The notes: generated by a model from the sequence alone, not told the origin. A DNA stretch of 64,000 nt from Paeniglutamicibacter terrestris (GCF_012271785.1 NZ_JAAWVT010000001.1:1054001-1118000); one strand, 5' to 3'; shown: positions 54,117 through 62,398, counted from the stretch's first letter. Numbers and translations are program-made.

Positions 54117-55385
54117 CTAGGATGCCGGGTGGTGCCGTTTGAACTTTCGGAAGTGATTCAGCGTGCTGACAAGGATGTAGAACCAACGCCGTGGGTTGGT
54201 TTCCTTTTTGTAGTAGAGGGGGTGGCTGTATTGCTTGGTCGATATGAGCTCATCAACACCGGCCTTCATGTCGCGTGGCACATAGCGGCGCAAGAGTCGC
54301 AAGGGCAGGATGTTATAGAGGTGGCGATTGGTGGCCACCTGCAGTTCGTCCCCACCGGTGAGCCCACCGCGAAGGTACTCCTCAACATAGAAGCGCGTGA
54401 CGTTGTGACCGGCGGCGGTGACGTAGAAGTGGTTGCGGCCCAACCGCGGATTCAATTCGAAGAACTTGTACGTGCCGTCGCGCGGATCAAGCTTCATGTC
54501 GAACATGGAGAAGCCGGTCCAACCCAGTTCCTCAAGCATGCGGATTCCCTCAACAACGGCGACATCGTTCGGCTGGGCAACGATGGCAGCCGAGTTCCCC
54601 AGCGCACCCGGGGCGTGCTCTTCCACGATGACGCGCCCGCACGAAACGAAACGAACCTTGCCTTCGCGATCGCTGAAGAACGTGGCCAGATGCATGCCGC
54701 TATCCCCACCGGGGATCAGGTCCTGAACGATGAGGGTGCCTGCATAGCCCGCAAGGGTGGCTTTGCTGATGAGCTCGGTAAGCTCAGCAAGGGATGCAAC
54801 GGTGTGGACTTTTTTCTTGCCGGCGAATTTCAGCTGCCCCCAGGCCACTCCATCCGAAGGCTTCACAATGGCTGGAAAAGGAACGCCCTCGGCCGCTAGT
54901 TCCGCCTCGATTTTTGCCCCATCAACCGAGCCGTTTGCGCAGTCGTGCACCACTGTGGCCGGGTAGCTGACGCCGAGTTCCCGGCATAGCTGATAGAAGG
55001 CATCCTTTTCCGTGGCCCTGTCCAGTTCCGCATTCCCTACATAGGGGATGGTGAACCATTCGGACAGTTCATCGGCGTGGGTGGCGATGAATCGAATGTG
55101 CTGGTCGGCAGCACCGAGCAGTAACAATGGTCGTTTGGTCCCATTGGAGCCGCCGAACTCGCGGCCCAAATTCGCGACGAAAGCTGCGAAGGCGGCAGCG
55201 TCGTCCTGCTGCTCAAAGGGACGTGGCAGCAGGATTTGTGAGTGCTCAGTGATTCCGGTGAGTACCGAGGGGACCAAGACCGAATGGACGTCGTACTGTT
55301 CGTGAAACTCCCGCGCCAACGAGTAGGCGCCGATGTCACCGCCCAAAATGACTGGGACAAAGGGCTGGTTCTCGTTGATCTGCAT
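54117..55385 (-). CDS. ATP-grasp carboxylate-amine ligase, D-aspartate ligase (AslFm)-like
   Basis: 422 residues. FVPVILGGDIGAYSLAREFHEQY, DAFYQLCRELGVSYPAT, GYAGTLIVQDLIPGGDSGMH, LGWTGFSMFDMKLDPRDG and FFELNPRLGRNHFYVTAAGHNVTRF follow the layout of Enterococcus faecium D-aspartate ligase, with the ATP-grasp Mg-binding D/E/N residues in FFELNPRLG. That enzyme adds D-Asp to the lysine side chain of the peptidoglycan precursor. A cross-bridge ligase for Asp or Glu would suit the A4alpha walls of Arthrobacter relatives (inference). It diverges from csoR. Confidence 0.8.
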   Translation of the reverse strand: MQINENQPFVPVILGGDIGAYSLAREFHEQYDVHSVLVPSVLTGITEHSQILLPRPFEQQDDAAAFAAFVANLGREFGGSNGTKRPLLLLGAADQHIRFIATHADELSEWFTIPYVGNAELDRATEKDAFYQLCRELGVSYPATVVHDCANGSVDGAKIEAELAAEGVPFPAIVKPSDGVAWGQLKFAGKKKVHTVASLAELTELISKATLAGYAGTLIVQDLIPGGDSGMHLATFFSDREGKVRFVSCGRVIVEEHAPGALGNSAAIVAQPNDVAVVEGIRMLEELGWTGFSMFDMKLDPRDGTYKFFELNPRLGRNHFYVTAAGHNVTRFYVEEYLRGGLTGGDELQVATNRHLYNILPLRLLRRYVPRDMKAGVDELISTKQYSHPLYYKKETNPRRWFYILVSTLNHFRKFKRHHPAS

Positions 55386-55417
55386 GAACCAAAACTATCA
55401 ACCCCCAACAAATCGCA

Positions 55418-55432
55418 TACCCCATGGGGGTA
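55418..55432. promoter_or_regulatory. CsoR operator box 1
   Basis: TACCCCATGGGGGTA, matching the A-T-A-C-C-C-C..G-G-G-G-T-A pattern of CsoR sites, just upstream of the -35 of the csoR promoter. Confidence 0.7.
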
Positions 55433-55433
55433 C

Positions 55434-55461
55434 TTGACAATATACCCACCGGGGGTATTGT
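55434..55461 (+). promoter_or_regulatory. csoR promoter, probably leaderless
   Basis: TTGACA (55434-55439), 16-bp spacer, TATTGT (55456-55461); 7 bp then separate the -10 from the ATG at 55469. No usable ribosome site, so a leaderless mRNA is likely. Confidence 0.65.
55442..55458. promoter_or_regulatory. CsoR operator box 2
   Basis: ATACCCACCGGGGGTAT, an imperfect palindrome filling the spacer and overlapping the -10. Apo-CsoR bound here blocks polymerase. Confidence 0.75.
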
Positions 55462-55468
55462 TAAAGGC

Positions 55469-55798
55469 ATGGAAAACACTGCCCCAGCACTCGACAAGCA
55501 CGTCGGGCACGGATATACCGCGAATAAAGAAGCACTGCTGAAGCGGCTCAGCCGCATTGAAGGTCAAGTTCGCGGCGTCAACAAGATGGTCAGCGAGGAC
55601 AAGTACTGCATCGACATCCTCACGCAAATTTCTGCCATCAATGCCGCCCTGCACAAGGTGAGCCTGGGGCTAGTTGAGGAGCACATTTCCCACTGCGTTG
55701 TGAATGCTGCAGAGAAAAGCATTCAAACCGATGACAAATCCTACGTGGACGAGAAGGTCGCAGAGGTCACCACCGCTATTGGGCGACTTCTGCGCTGA
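55469..55798 (+). CDS. csoR: copper-sensing repressor CsoR
   Basis: 109 residues, all helical DUF156 family. LLKRLSRIEGQVRGVNKMV is the DNA-binding helix. Copper ligands of the Cys-His-Cys type are visible: Cys in KYCIDIL, and His and Cys in EEHISHCVV. Copper binding releases DNA. Start at ATG 55469, with an in-frame extension lying in the operator. It is first gene of csoR-copZ-copA. Confidence 0.92.
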   Translation: MENTAPALDKHVGHGYTANKEALLKRLSRIEGQVRGVNKMVSEDKYCIDILTQISAINAALHKVSLGLVEEHISHCVVNAAEKSIQTDDKSYVDEKVAEVTTAIGRLLR

Positions 55799-55846
55799 GC
55801 TCCCTTCCACCTTTAGAACACGACGCACCACCACCAAGGAGAAACC

Positions 55847-56188
55847 ATGAGCGAAGAATCTAGCTGCGGTTGCGGCGGCTGCGGTTGCGGAAGCAACTCA
55901 AGCAACTCAAGCAACTCAAATGAAGGACTCACCATCACCATGCGACCGGAGGACACCGTGACCCAGAACCACATCACCCTGAAAATTGACGGCATGACCT
56001 GCGGGCACTGCGTTGCCTCCGTCACCGAGGAACTGCGGGAAATCACTGGCGTCACCGAGGTCGAGGTCTTCCTCTCTGCCGGCGGCACATCCACCGCAGA
56101 GATCACCACCATTGCTCCGGTAGAAGAAGAAACCCTGGCCCAAGCGGTTCAGGAAGCCGGCTACACCCTAGTTTCCGCTAGCGCCTAA
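55847..56188 (+). CDS. copZ: copper chaperone CopZ with Cys-rich N terminus
   Basis: 113 residues. The C-terminal HMA domain (about 41-113) has the Cu-binding MTCGHC loop (GMTCGHCVASVTEELREI). Before it is an unusual N-terminal tail with CGCGGCGCG (Cys 7, 9, 12, 14), then a Ser-Asn linker encoded by three exact copies of the 9-mer AGCAACTCA (55892-55918). The tail looks metallothionein-like. AAGGAGAAACC precedes the ATG. It delivers Cu(I) to CopA or buffers it. Confidence 0.88.
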   Translation: MSEESSCGCGGCGCGSNSSNSSNSNEGLTITMRPEDTVTQNHITLKIDGMTCGHCVASVTEELREITGVTEVEVFLSAGGTSTAEITTIAPVEEETLAQAVQEAGYTLVSASA

Positions 56189-56206
56189 GCAGCATCGCGG
56201 ATCCGT

Positions 56207-56226
56207 CGGGGAGCACCACTCCCCCG
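56207..56226 (+). other. hairpin between copZ and copA
   Basis: GGGGAG-CACCA-CTCCCC (56208-56224). It may tune the relative amounts of CopZ and CopA or stabilise mRNA; no T-run. Confidence 0.35.
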
Positions 56227-56260
56227 CTCGGCCAACAAACGATCACACAGGAATGGAATC

Positions 56261-58567
56261 ATGAGCAACGAGGTCACCTTCCCCACCAACCAGCGCATCA
56301 TCGAATTAGACATTCAGGGCATGACCTGCGCATCGTGTGTTGGCCGGGTGGAACGGAAACTCGGCAAGATCGACGGCGTTGAGGCCCTGGTTAATCTGCC
56401 GCTGGAATCGGCCAAGGTCACCGTCCCTGAATCGGTGAGCACGGAGCAAATCATTGCAACGGTTGCCGCCGCGGGTTACCAAGCTAGCGTGAAAGTTGAC
56501 CCATTCGCCGTCACCGAAGCGGTTGCAGCGGTAGCCACTGGAGCGGCCGCGGAAGCTGGGTCGGGAACTACGTCCGGTACGCCCGTGGCCCATGGCATGA
56601 ACCACGCTGAGGAACCCGCGGGGAACGATCTCAAAAAGCGTCTGATCGTCGCCGCCGTCTTCACCGTCCCGCTGTTCGACATCTCCATGGTCCCTGGTGC
56701 ACAGTTCCCGCATTGGGGTTGGGTAGCGCTCGCCCTAGCCACCCCCGTGGCGCTTTGGTCCGCATGGCCTTTCCACCGGGCAGCGGCCATTAATGCCAGG
56801 CACTTGGCCTCCACCATGGACACCTTGATCTCTCTTGGGGTACTCGCGGCCTACCTTTTCTCCCTGGCACAATTGGTCATCGATCCGATGATGACTGCTC
56901 ACACCGGCATGAAGATGAGCGATCACCAGCTCTACTTCGAGACCGCCGGAGTGGTGGCAACCTTCCTCTTACTCGGTCGCTATCTGGAGGCACGGGCCAA
57001 GTCGAGGGCCGGGGATGCACTGAAATCGTTGCTGGATCTTGGCGCGAAGGAAGCAGTGGTGCTGCGCAATGGAGTCGAAACGAGGATTCCCGCCGCCGAA
57101 CTGATCCCCGGAGATGAGTTTGTCGTGCGTCCGGGTGAAAAGATCGCCACCGATGGATTTGTGGTCACCGGGCAGTCGGCCGTTGACACCGCGCTGGTTA
57201 CCGGCGAATCGCTTCCCGTCGAAGTCGGGCCCGATGACACAGTCATTGGGGCCACTATCAACACCTCGGGCCGACTGCTGGTGCGTGCCACCCGCGTTGG
57301 CAGGGACACGACGCTGGCCCAGATGGGGCGCCTCGTTTCTGAGGCGCAAACCGGCAAGGCTCCCATCGCACGGCTGACGGACAGAATTTCGGCCATCTTC
57401 GTTCCCATTGTGCTGGGAATTGCGCTTCTCACCTTTGTCCTCTGGCTGGCGTTCGGCGGAGATCTGAACACCGCGTTTTCCGCTGCTGTCGCGGTATTGG
57501 TCATCGCCTGCCCCTGCGCCCTCGGCCTGGCCACGCCCATCGGACTGTTGGTGGGCACCGGGCGGGGCGCTCAGCTGGGCATCTTGATCCGCGGTCCGCA
57601 GGTCTTGGAAGACACTCGGAAGATTGACACGGTGTTGCTGGATAAAACAGGCACCATCACCGAGGGCAACCTTGCCGTGATGTCCACAGAACCGACAGCC
57701 AACGTTGACTCCCGCACGCTACTGGCACTGGCCGGAGCCGCCGAAGCAGGATCCGAGCATCCCATCGCCCACGCAATAACCGCCGCGGCAGCTCGTCAAT
57801 CCCCACTTGTGGCGGCCACCGAATTCACGTCGGCCCCCGGCGGCGGCGTGCGAGCGAGCGTTGGGGTGCACACCGTGGTTGCCGGTCGAATGAGCTGGTT
57901 AGAGGAAAACGGCGTCGCCCTAGGCGACGAGCACCATGCTCTGCTGCGCACAGCTCAAGAATCGGGAGCCACCTCCATCATGGTCGGGGTCGATGGCACC
58001 TTTGCAGGACTTATCAACCTCTCCGACACCATCAAACCCACCTCCGCGGCGGCGATTGCCCGGCTCAAGGAGTTGGGATTGCGCCCGGTTCTGCTCACCG
58101 GTGACAATTCCGCGGTGGCCACAAGGGTTGCGGCCCAGGTCGGAATCGCAGCTGAAGACGTCTTTGCCGATGTCTTCCCGGAGGGAAAGGTCCTAGCCGT
58201 ACGCACGTTGCAAGCGCAGGGCCAGGTGGTGGCGATGGTCGGCGACGGCGTAAACGACGCATCGGCACTGGCCCAAGCGGATCTGGGCATCGCGATGGGG
58301 TCGGGTACGGATGTGGCCATCGAGGCCGCGGACCTAACCATCATGGGGAACGACCTCACGCAGGTCGCCCAATCCATTGAGCTCTCTCGTAAGACGTTGG
58401 GCACCATCAAAACGAACCTGTTTTGGGCCTTCGCCTACAACACAGCGGGAATTCCCATTGCGGCTCTTGGCTTGCTCAACCCGATGATTGCCGGCGCGGC
58501 CATGGCTGCCAGTTCAGTCCTGGTGGTGGCAAACTCGTTGCGGCTGCGCAGCTTTGGCCGCAAGTAA
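56261..58567 (+). CDS. copA: Cu(I)-exporting P-type ATPase CopA
   Basis: 768 residues. One N-terminal HMA domain with MTCASC (Cys 23 and 26), about eight membrane helices, the actuator TGES (314-317), the intramembrane CPC motif (417-419), phosphorylation DKTGT (Asp 461), the HP motif (500-501), and GDGVND near 660. A His/Met/Glu-containing linker (HGMNHAEEP) precedes the first helix. It pumps Cu(I) out of the cytoplasm. AGGAA lies before the ATG. A GC hairpin terminates it. Confidence 0.95.
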   Translation: MSNEVTFPTNQRIIELDIQGMTCASCVGRVERKLGKIDGVEALVNLPLESAKVTVPESVSTEQIIATVAAAGYQASVKVDPFAVTEAVAAVATGAAAEAGSGTTSGTPVAHGMNHAEEPAGNDLKKRLIVAAVFTVPLFDISMVPGAQFPHWGWVALALATPVALWSAWPFHRAAAINARHLASTMDTLISLGVLAAYLFSLAQLVIDPMMTAHTGMKMSDHQLYFETAGVVATFLLLGRYLEARAKSRAGDALKSLLDLGAKEAVVLRNGVETRIPAAELIPGDEFVVRPGEKIATDGFVVTGQSAVDTALVTGESLPVEVGPDDTVIGATINTSGRLLVRATRVGRDTTLAQMGRLVSEAQTGKAPIARLTDRISAIFVPIVLGIALLTFVLWLAFGGDLNTAFSAAVAVLVIACPCALGLATPIGLLVGTGRGAQLGILIRGPQVLEDTRKIDTVLLDKTGTITEGNLAVMSTEPTANVDSRTLLALAGAAEAGSEHPIAHAITAAAARQSPLVAATEFTSAPGGGVRASVGVHTVVAGRMSWLEENGVALGDEHHALLRTAQESGATSIMVGVDGTFAGLINLSDTIKPTSAAAIARLKELGLRPVLLTGDNSAVATRVAAQVGIAAEDVFADVFPEGKVLAVRTLQAQGQVVAMVGDGVNDASALAQADLGIAMGSGTDVAIEAADLTIMGNDLTQVAQSIELSRKTLGTIKTNLFWAFAYNTAGIPIAALGLLNPMIAGAAMAASSVLVVANSLRLRSFGRK

Positions 58568-58594
58568 AATATAGAAACTACCTAGTCATCAGCG

Positions 58595-58632
58595 CCGGAG
58601 CCGGCCACCCCAGCAGGGGTGGCCGGCTCCGG
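58595..58632. terminator. 17-bp perfect hairpin after copA
   Basis: 58595-58611 pairs perfectly with 58616-58632 across an AGCA loop, between convergent copA and the EamA gene. No T-run. Confidence 0.75.
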
Positions 58633-58680
58633 TTCGGGCGGGCTCTGCGAGGCCGAGCAGCGGTCGAGGAAGCACGTCAG

Positions 58681-59694
58681 CTAGGGACTTCGCAATTCAT
58701 CGGCACGCACCAACAACACTCCGCCAACAATGAGTAGCCCACCGAGCAGCTGGATGCCCGCGGGCAATTGCCCTAACAACATCCATGCCCACAGCACAGC
58801 AAAAAGCACTTCGGTGAGCGAGATGAACGAAGCAAGCTTCGAACCCAACGCTCGGGCGGCCATGATCCCGCTGACGTACGCCAAGACGGTGGAAAACAGG
58901 ATCAAACCGCCAAGGGCGACCCACCATTGTGTTTCCCAGTTCGCCAAGCGAACCGGAACGAACGTTATCTTCATTTCCAGCAGGCCGATCAGGGCCAACA
59001 GGCCCATCATCGCGGCGCCGACGAATAACCCTCCGGTGGCAAGCGCGATCGGTGGCAGGGCACCATCGGCTCGCGCACTGACAAAGAAGTACACCGTCAG
59101 GCCCACCGCCGCGCCAATTCCCCAGAGCACGCCGATCGGATCCACCTTCGCCTCTCCGGTGAGGTCTAGGACCGCCACCAGCCCACCCAACGCCAGCAGT
59201 GTGCCACCAATGGTCATGAACTTTGGTGTTTTTCGATGCCGCACCCACAGGAAAAGCACGATCATGACGGGAGCCAGATACTCAAGCAGCAGGGCTACCC
59301 CCACATCAAGGCGTTCAACCGCCAAGAAGTAGAAGAATTGGCAGGCGCCTACGCCAAAGAGGCCGAAGAGCAAGATGGACTTCCAGTTGCTGGCCACCAG
59401 TGACCATTTCCCACGCATCACCAGGAGCGTAGGAACCAATAGCACCAGCGCAGCACCGGTCATGCGGAGCGTTACCGCGGCGGCCGGACTCCATCCCGAA
59501 TCTAGTAGCGATTTGGCGAAGGACCCCGAGAGACCGAAAACAGCGGATGAGAAGAGGGCGATACCTACGCCGCCCATACGCGGACGGGCTTGCACTCGTG
59601 GGGTTGCTCCGGTCATTACAGATGATGCGGAGACTTCTTCTCTTGGCACGCGGCCACGCTCCCTAGGGATATCGCTCGTCGACACCCTGGTCAT
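58681..59694 (-). CDS. EamA family (DMT) transporter
   Basis: 337 residues with ten predicted helices in two EamA repeats (about 40-165 and 190-330), opening with GGVGIALFSSAVFGLSGSFAKSLLDSGWSP after a basic 39-residue N terminus. RhtA-like exporters of amino acids or metabolites belong here; the substrate is unknown. The start at 59694 lacks a clear ribosome site; ATG at 59616 is possible. Confidence 0.85.
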   Translation of the reverse strand: MTRVSTSDIPRERGRVPREEVSASSVMTGATPRVQARPRMGGVGIALFSSAVFGLSGSFAKSLLDSGWSPAAAVTLRMTGAALVLLVPTLLVMRGKWSLVASNWKSILLFGLFGVGACQFFYFLAVERLDVGVALLLEYLAPVMIVLFLWVRHRKTPKFMTIGGTLLALGGLVAVLDLTGEAKVDPIGVLWGIGAAVGLTVYFFVSARADGALPPIALATGGLFVGAAMMGLLALIGLLEMKITFVPVRLANWETQWWVALGGLILFSTVLAYVSGIMAARALGSKLASFISLTEVLFAVLWAWMLLGQLPAGIQLLGGLLIVGGVLLVRADELRSP

Positions 59695-59797
59695 CGCGTG
59701 GCGACAAATCTCGTGTCAGGAGTAAATGAATGTATGCTCATGACACTAGGAGTTCCACCGCACTTCCGTCAATCCGCGCACATGCACAGGAGTCATA

Positions 59798-60352
59798 ATG
59801 ATCTTTGCCCCTGACACAGAGACGTCTCTTGGTTCGATCGTGGCACTGATTAATTCGGCGAGCGATTCAGCTGACAACCTGACGACGCTCAAGGATCTCG
59901 ACGATTTCCTCGCCGATCAGAAATTCACCGGCTCGCGTACTCACGATTCCGCGGAACTACGCTCGGTGCGTCAACTACGTAGCCAGCTCGCCGGGCTCTG
60001 GCAATGCGCCGAGGCCGAGGCCGTGGAACAGGTCAACAACATCCTGCGTAATGCTCGGGCCATGCCACAGCTGGTCAAACACGACGGCTGGAATTACCAC
60101 ATTCATGCCACGACTCCTGAGGCACCATTAAGCGAGCGCATGGCTGTCGAAGCTGCCATGGCCTTGGTCGATGTACTTCGCTCCGCGGAGCTGTCACGCC
60201 TTCGCGTGTGCGCAGCACCGGATTGTGAAGCTGTACTGCTTGACCTGTCCCGAAATCGATCCAAACGCTATTGCGACACCGGAAATTGTGCCAATCGTGA
60301 GCACGTCCGGGCATATCGACAGCGAAAATCCCAGCAAAAACTCGAAGTGTGA
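59798..60352 (+). CDS. CGNR zinc-finger protein
   Basis: 184 residues. N-terminal ABATE-type stress-associated domain (helical, about 10-125), then a C-terminal CGNR zinc finger: CAAPDCEAVLLDLSRNRSKRYCDTGNCANREHV, with four Cys and the C-x-N-R turn. Such proteins are putative transcription regulators. It diverges from the EamA gene, which is its likely target, and precedes an unknown gene by 57 bp. Confidence 0.85.
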   Translation: MIFAPDTETSLGSIVALINSASDSADNLTTLKDLDDFLADQKFTGSRTHDSAELRSVRQLRSQLAGLWQCAEAEAVEQVNNILRNARAMPQLVKHDGWNYHIHATTPEAPLSERMAVEAAMALVDVLRSAELSRLRVCAAPDCEAVLLDLSRNRSKRYCDTGNCANREHVRAYRQRKSQQKLEV

Positions 60353-60370
60353 ACATACACTGGAGCCAGA

Positions 60371-60404
60371 GCCGAAGTTGCCTTCGGCCTATCGACCGAA
60401 GGAG
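60371..60404 (+). promoter_or_regulatory. two mutually exclusive hairpins over the ribosome site
   Basis: Stem 1 GCCGAAG (60371-60377) with CTTCGGC (60382-60388). Stem 2 CCTTCGG (60381-60387) with CCGAAGG (60396-60402), which covers part of AAGGAG (60399-60404). They cannot form together, so translation of the next gene may be switchable. Confidence 0.5.
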
Positions 60405-60409
60405 TAACC

Positions 60410-60739
60410 GTGAACAGCGCAGAACTACCGCAATCGCACGCCGCTGACGAGTACGAGGCCGATTTGGAGAAATCCAACGAAGGTCCGGTACGTGCCGCAG
60501 TTCGCTGGGCAGCAGGCTTGGTGGATGGTTTCTTCGGCGGCGACGGATCCGAGGTCGTGGGCGCATCCGTCGTGGTGCACCGGCTCGATAATAAGGCGGA
60601 GGTACTGCGCCTGGATGCTGGAAGCATCGAGGAAGCAGAATCCCTCGTCGTGATGGTGCGTTCGGATCTGGAGGAGCTCTCTCACGAGGAGTTCCTAGAC
60701 CGTTGGGGCGGGCGAGACAGCGCCGAACCCGTGGCCTAA
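60410..60739 (+). CDS. small acidic protein of unknown function
   Basis: 109 residues, GTG start with AAGGAG 5 bp upstream. Acidic overall, soluble; VRWAAGLVDGFFGGDGSEVVGASVVVHRL in the middle and an Asp/Glu-rich end (SDLEELSHEEFLDRWGG). No family recognised. It follows the CGNR gene and is separated from it by the alternative-hairpin leader. No membrane segment or signal peptide. Confidence 0.65.
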   Translation: MNSAELPQSHAADEYEADLEKSNEGPVRAAVRWAAGLVDGFFGGDGSEVVGASVVVHRLDNKAEVLRLDAGSIEEAESLVVMVRSDLEELSHEEFLDRWGGRDSAEPVA

Positions 60740-60818
60740 GCTCCGGCTCCCCCAACCGCCCTCAGCGCAGGCTCCGGAACCGAAGAACTAGCCGCGGAGC
60801 GGCGTTGAGAGCGGAAAT

Positions 60819-61220
60819 TCATTCACTGTCACCTTCGGCGCGCTTAAAGCGCTTCTCCGAGCGCTTTATGAGAGGAATGAACACCAGCAGCCCCAGCGCC
60901 GAGATCACTGCTGCGCTTAATGCCGGCAAATACTCCGTAAAGAAGAACCGGTAGCCCATGGTGATGACCCAAATTCCGATGACAAACTGAAGTGCCTCTC
61001 CAGCGATCGGTTGACCGGGCAGATAACGATCAAAGAGTGGTTCAAGGATCGAGTCTGCGAGCATGACGGCCAGGAGAGTGCCAACGCAGATGTACAGGAT
61101 CCATGGCAGGGCACCGTCCATGATCGATTCCGGCCCGAAGACCAACACCGTTAGGCCGATGCCTGCAACAAATGGCAGGGCAACAAAAGCGATCACACAG
61201 ATGACAAACGCGCTCATCAC
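60819..61220 (-). CDS. membrane protein of unknown function
   Basis: 133 residues with about four hydrophobic segments (FVICVIAFVALPFVAGIGLTVLVF, WILYICVGTLLAVMLADSI, FVIGIWVITMGYRFFF, LSAAVISALGLLVFIPLI) and a basic, then acidic, tail. No family recognised. Start at 61220, or the next ATG one codon later. Transcribed on the minus strand, convergent with the small acidic protein gene. Confidence 0.6.
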   Translation of the reverse strand: MMSAFVICVIAFVALPFVAGIGLTVLVFGPESIMDGALPWILYICVGTLLAVMLADSILEPLFDRYLPGQPIAGEALQFVIGIWVITMGYRFFFTEYLPALSAAVISALGLLVFIPLIKRSEKRFKRAEGDSE

Positions 61221-61392
61221 CGCAAAGATTGACGCCTTCTCAAAAACCGTTTTAATCTGGTTGCTGATGAATTGCTCCCGCGCTCTTGTCTAGACTTCCG
61301 AGGGTTCGGCCCCTGCCGCGCGCCTGTTGTGGCTGGTCAACTCAGGTTATCAAGCAATCCATGCGCACCACGAAGAACGCTTCTTAAACACT

Positions 61393-61424
61393 GATGCCGC
61401 CCAGGGTTTCCCGGGCGGCATCAA
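61393..61424. terminator. hairpin terminator downstream of the 101-residue gene
   Basis: TGATGCCGCCC (61393-61403) pairs with GGGCGGCATCA (61414-61424). It lies 15 bp after the stop of the minus-strand gene at 61439. Confidence 0.65.
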
Positions 61425-61438
61425 TGACGAGTGTCTTC

Positions 61439-61744
61439 TTAGTGCTGGTTCTTCGGCTTGGAGTCCGGAGTGATCGAGGACTTGTTAACGCCCGATCCGG
61501 TGCCCAGGTCCTCCGGATTTTCCTTGCCGGCCATCGTCATCACGGAGATCACCAGCAGGCAGGCGACAAAGGTGACGCCAAAGGCCACCAGTCCGATGTC
61601 CAAACGCCACGGGTTATCGGTTCCGCCGGTACCGGCGATAGTGGCGATAACGCCAGCGATGATCGCCATGACCAGCGAGAAGGATAGGGGTGCCTTGATG
61701 CTCTGCTTCCAAGACTTCGATTGCTCGGCTGGGGTATTGCCCAT
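61439..61744 (-). CDS. small two-helix membrane protein of unknown function
   Basis: 101 residues. Polar N terminus, then SFSLVMAIIAGVIATIAGTGG and IGLVAFGVTFVACLLVISVMTMAG as membrane helices, and a polar Lys/Pro-rich tail. AGGAGG 7 bp before ATG at 61744 decides the start over the upstream in-frame ATG at 61774. No family recognised. It lies 38 bp after the neighbouring membrane protein gene on the same strand, likely co-transcribed. Confidence 0.7.
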   Translation of the reverse strand: MGNTPAEQSKSWKQSIKAPLSFSLVMAIIAGVIATIAGTGGTDNPWRLDIGLVAFGVTFVACLLVISVMTMAGKENPEDLGTGSGVNKSSITPDSKPKNQH

Positions 61745-61782
61745 GGAAGGCCCTCCTACAGGTTTTTGATTCATCGTCTAGT

Positions 61783-62361
61783 CTAGCTCCAAAGCCCGGG
61801 TGTGGGTTCTTTGGCTGCGTGCCTGAGGCCAAAGGCCGAGATCAGCTCAAACACGGTCAAGATGATCGCGCCACCGCCGGCCAAACCAAGCAGTGCATGA
61901 GCATCCATGCCCATACCTAGCAGCAGCGCACCACCGACCCCCAACGACACAAAGCCGGTGACCAGCTGGTCCTTGAAAGGCACGAACTGAGCACGATGCT
62001 TGGCATAAACCACGATCTCCAGCACACCGGCAACGATCCACGCGGTGGAGGCAGCGATCACTATCACCGTGATGTCGGGACGGAACGCCATGACCAGACC
62101 GGCGAGCAGCATTAGGGCTGCTGCGATGGCATAGAGGCCACGGACCGGCTTCGGCGCGCTCGGTGCGCAGGCGTAGTCCCAGATGAACTTGGCGCTGATG
62201 ACCATGAAGGCGGCCAGCGAATAGGCAAGCACCTGGTTGTTGGCGTGGGGCCAGAAAATGGATACGAGCGCGAAGACGGCGGCGGTCAACGCTCGCCCCA
62301 TCACGGGCGTCGCGACTTCGGCGGCTATGGTTGCGGGAATCTTTACGGCAGGCACACGCAC
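61783..62361 (-). CDS. multi-pass membrane protein, DUF308/HdeD-like
   Basis: 192 residues with about six hydrophobic segments (for example AYSLAAFMVISAKFIWDYA, GLYAIAAALMLLAGLVMAF, LGLAGGGAIILTVFELISAFGLR). The arrangement resembles the HdeD/DUF308 repeat family, but the match is by pattern only. It begins at GTG; no ribosome site, and TAGACT lies just upstream, so leaderless initiation at this or a nearby GTG is possible. Confidence 0.6.
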   Translation of the reverse strand: MRVPAVKIPATIAAEVATPVMGRALTAAVFALVSIFWPHANNQVLAYSLAAFMVISAKFIWDYACAPSAPKPVRGLYAIAAALMLLAGLVMAFRPDITVIVIAASTAWIVAGVLEIVVYAKHRAQFVPFKDQLVTGFVSLGVGGALLLGMGMDAHALLGLAGGGAIILTVFELISAFGLRHAAKEPTPGLWS

Positions 62362-62398
62362 CAGTCTACCGGCGATACGCGCTGCCTCTTATTCCTCT

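Noticed and set aside
55892-55918. Three 9-bp direct repeats as a possible CRISPR or site array
   Set aside because: They are contiguous, in frame and encode a Ser-Asn linker.
59713-59746. GTGTCA/TGACAC inverted repeat between EamA and CGNR genes
   Set aside because: Only 6-bp arms with a 22-bp spacer; expected by chance at this scale.
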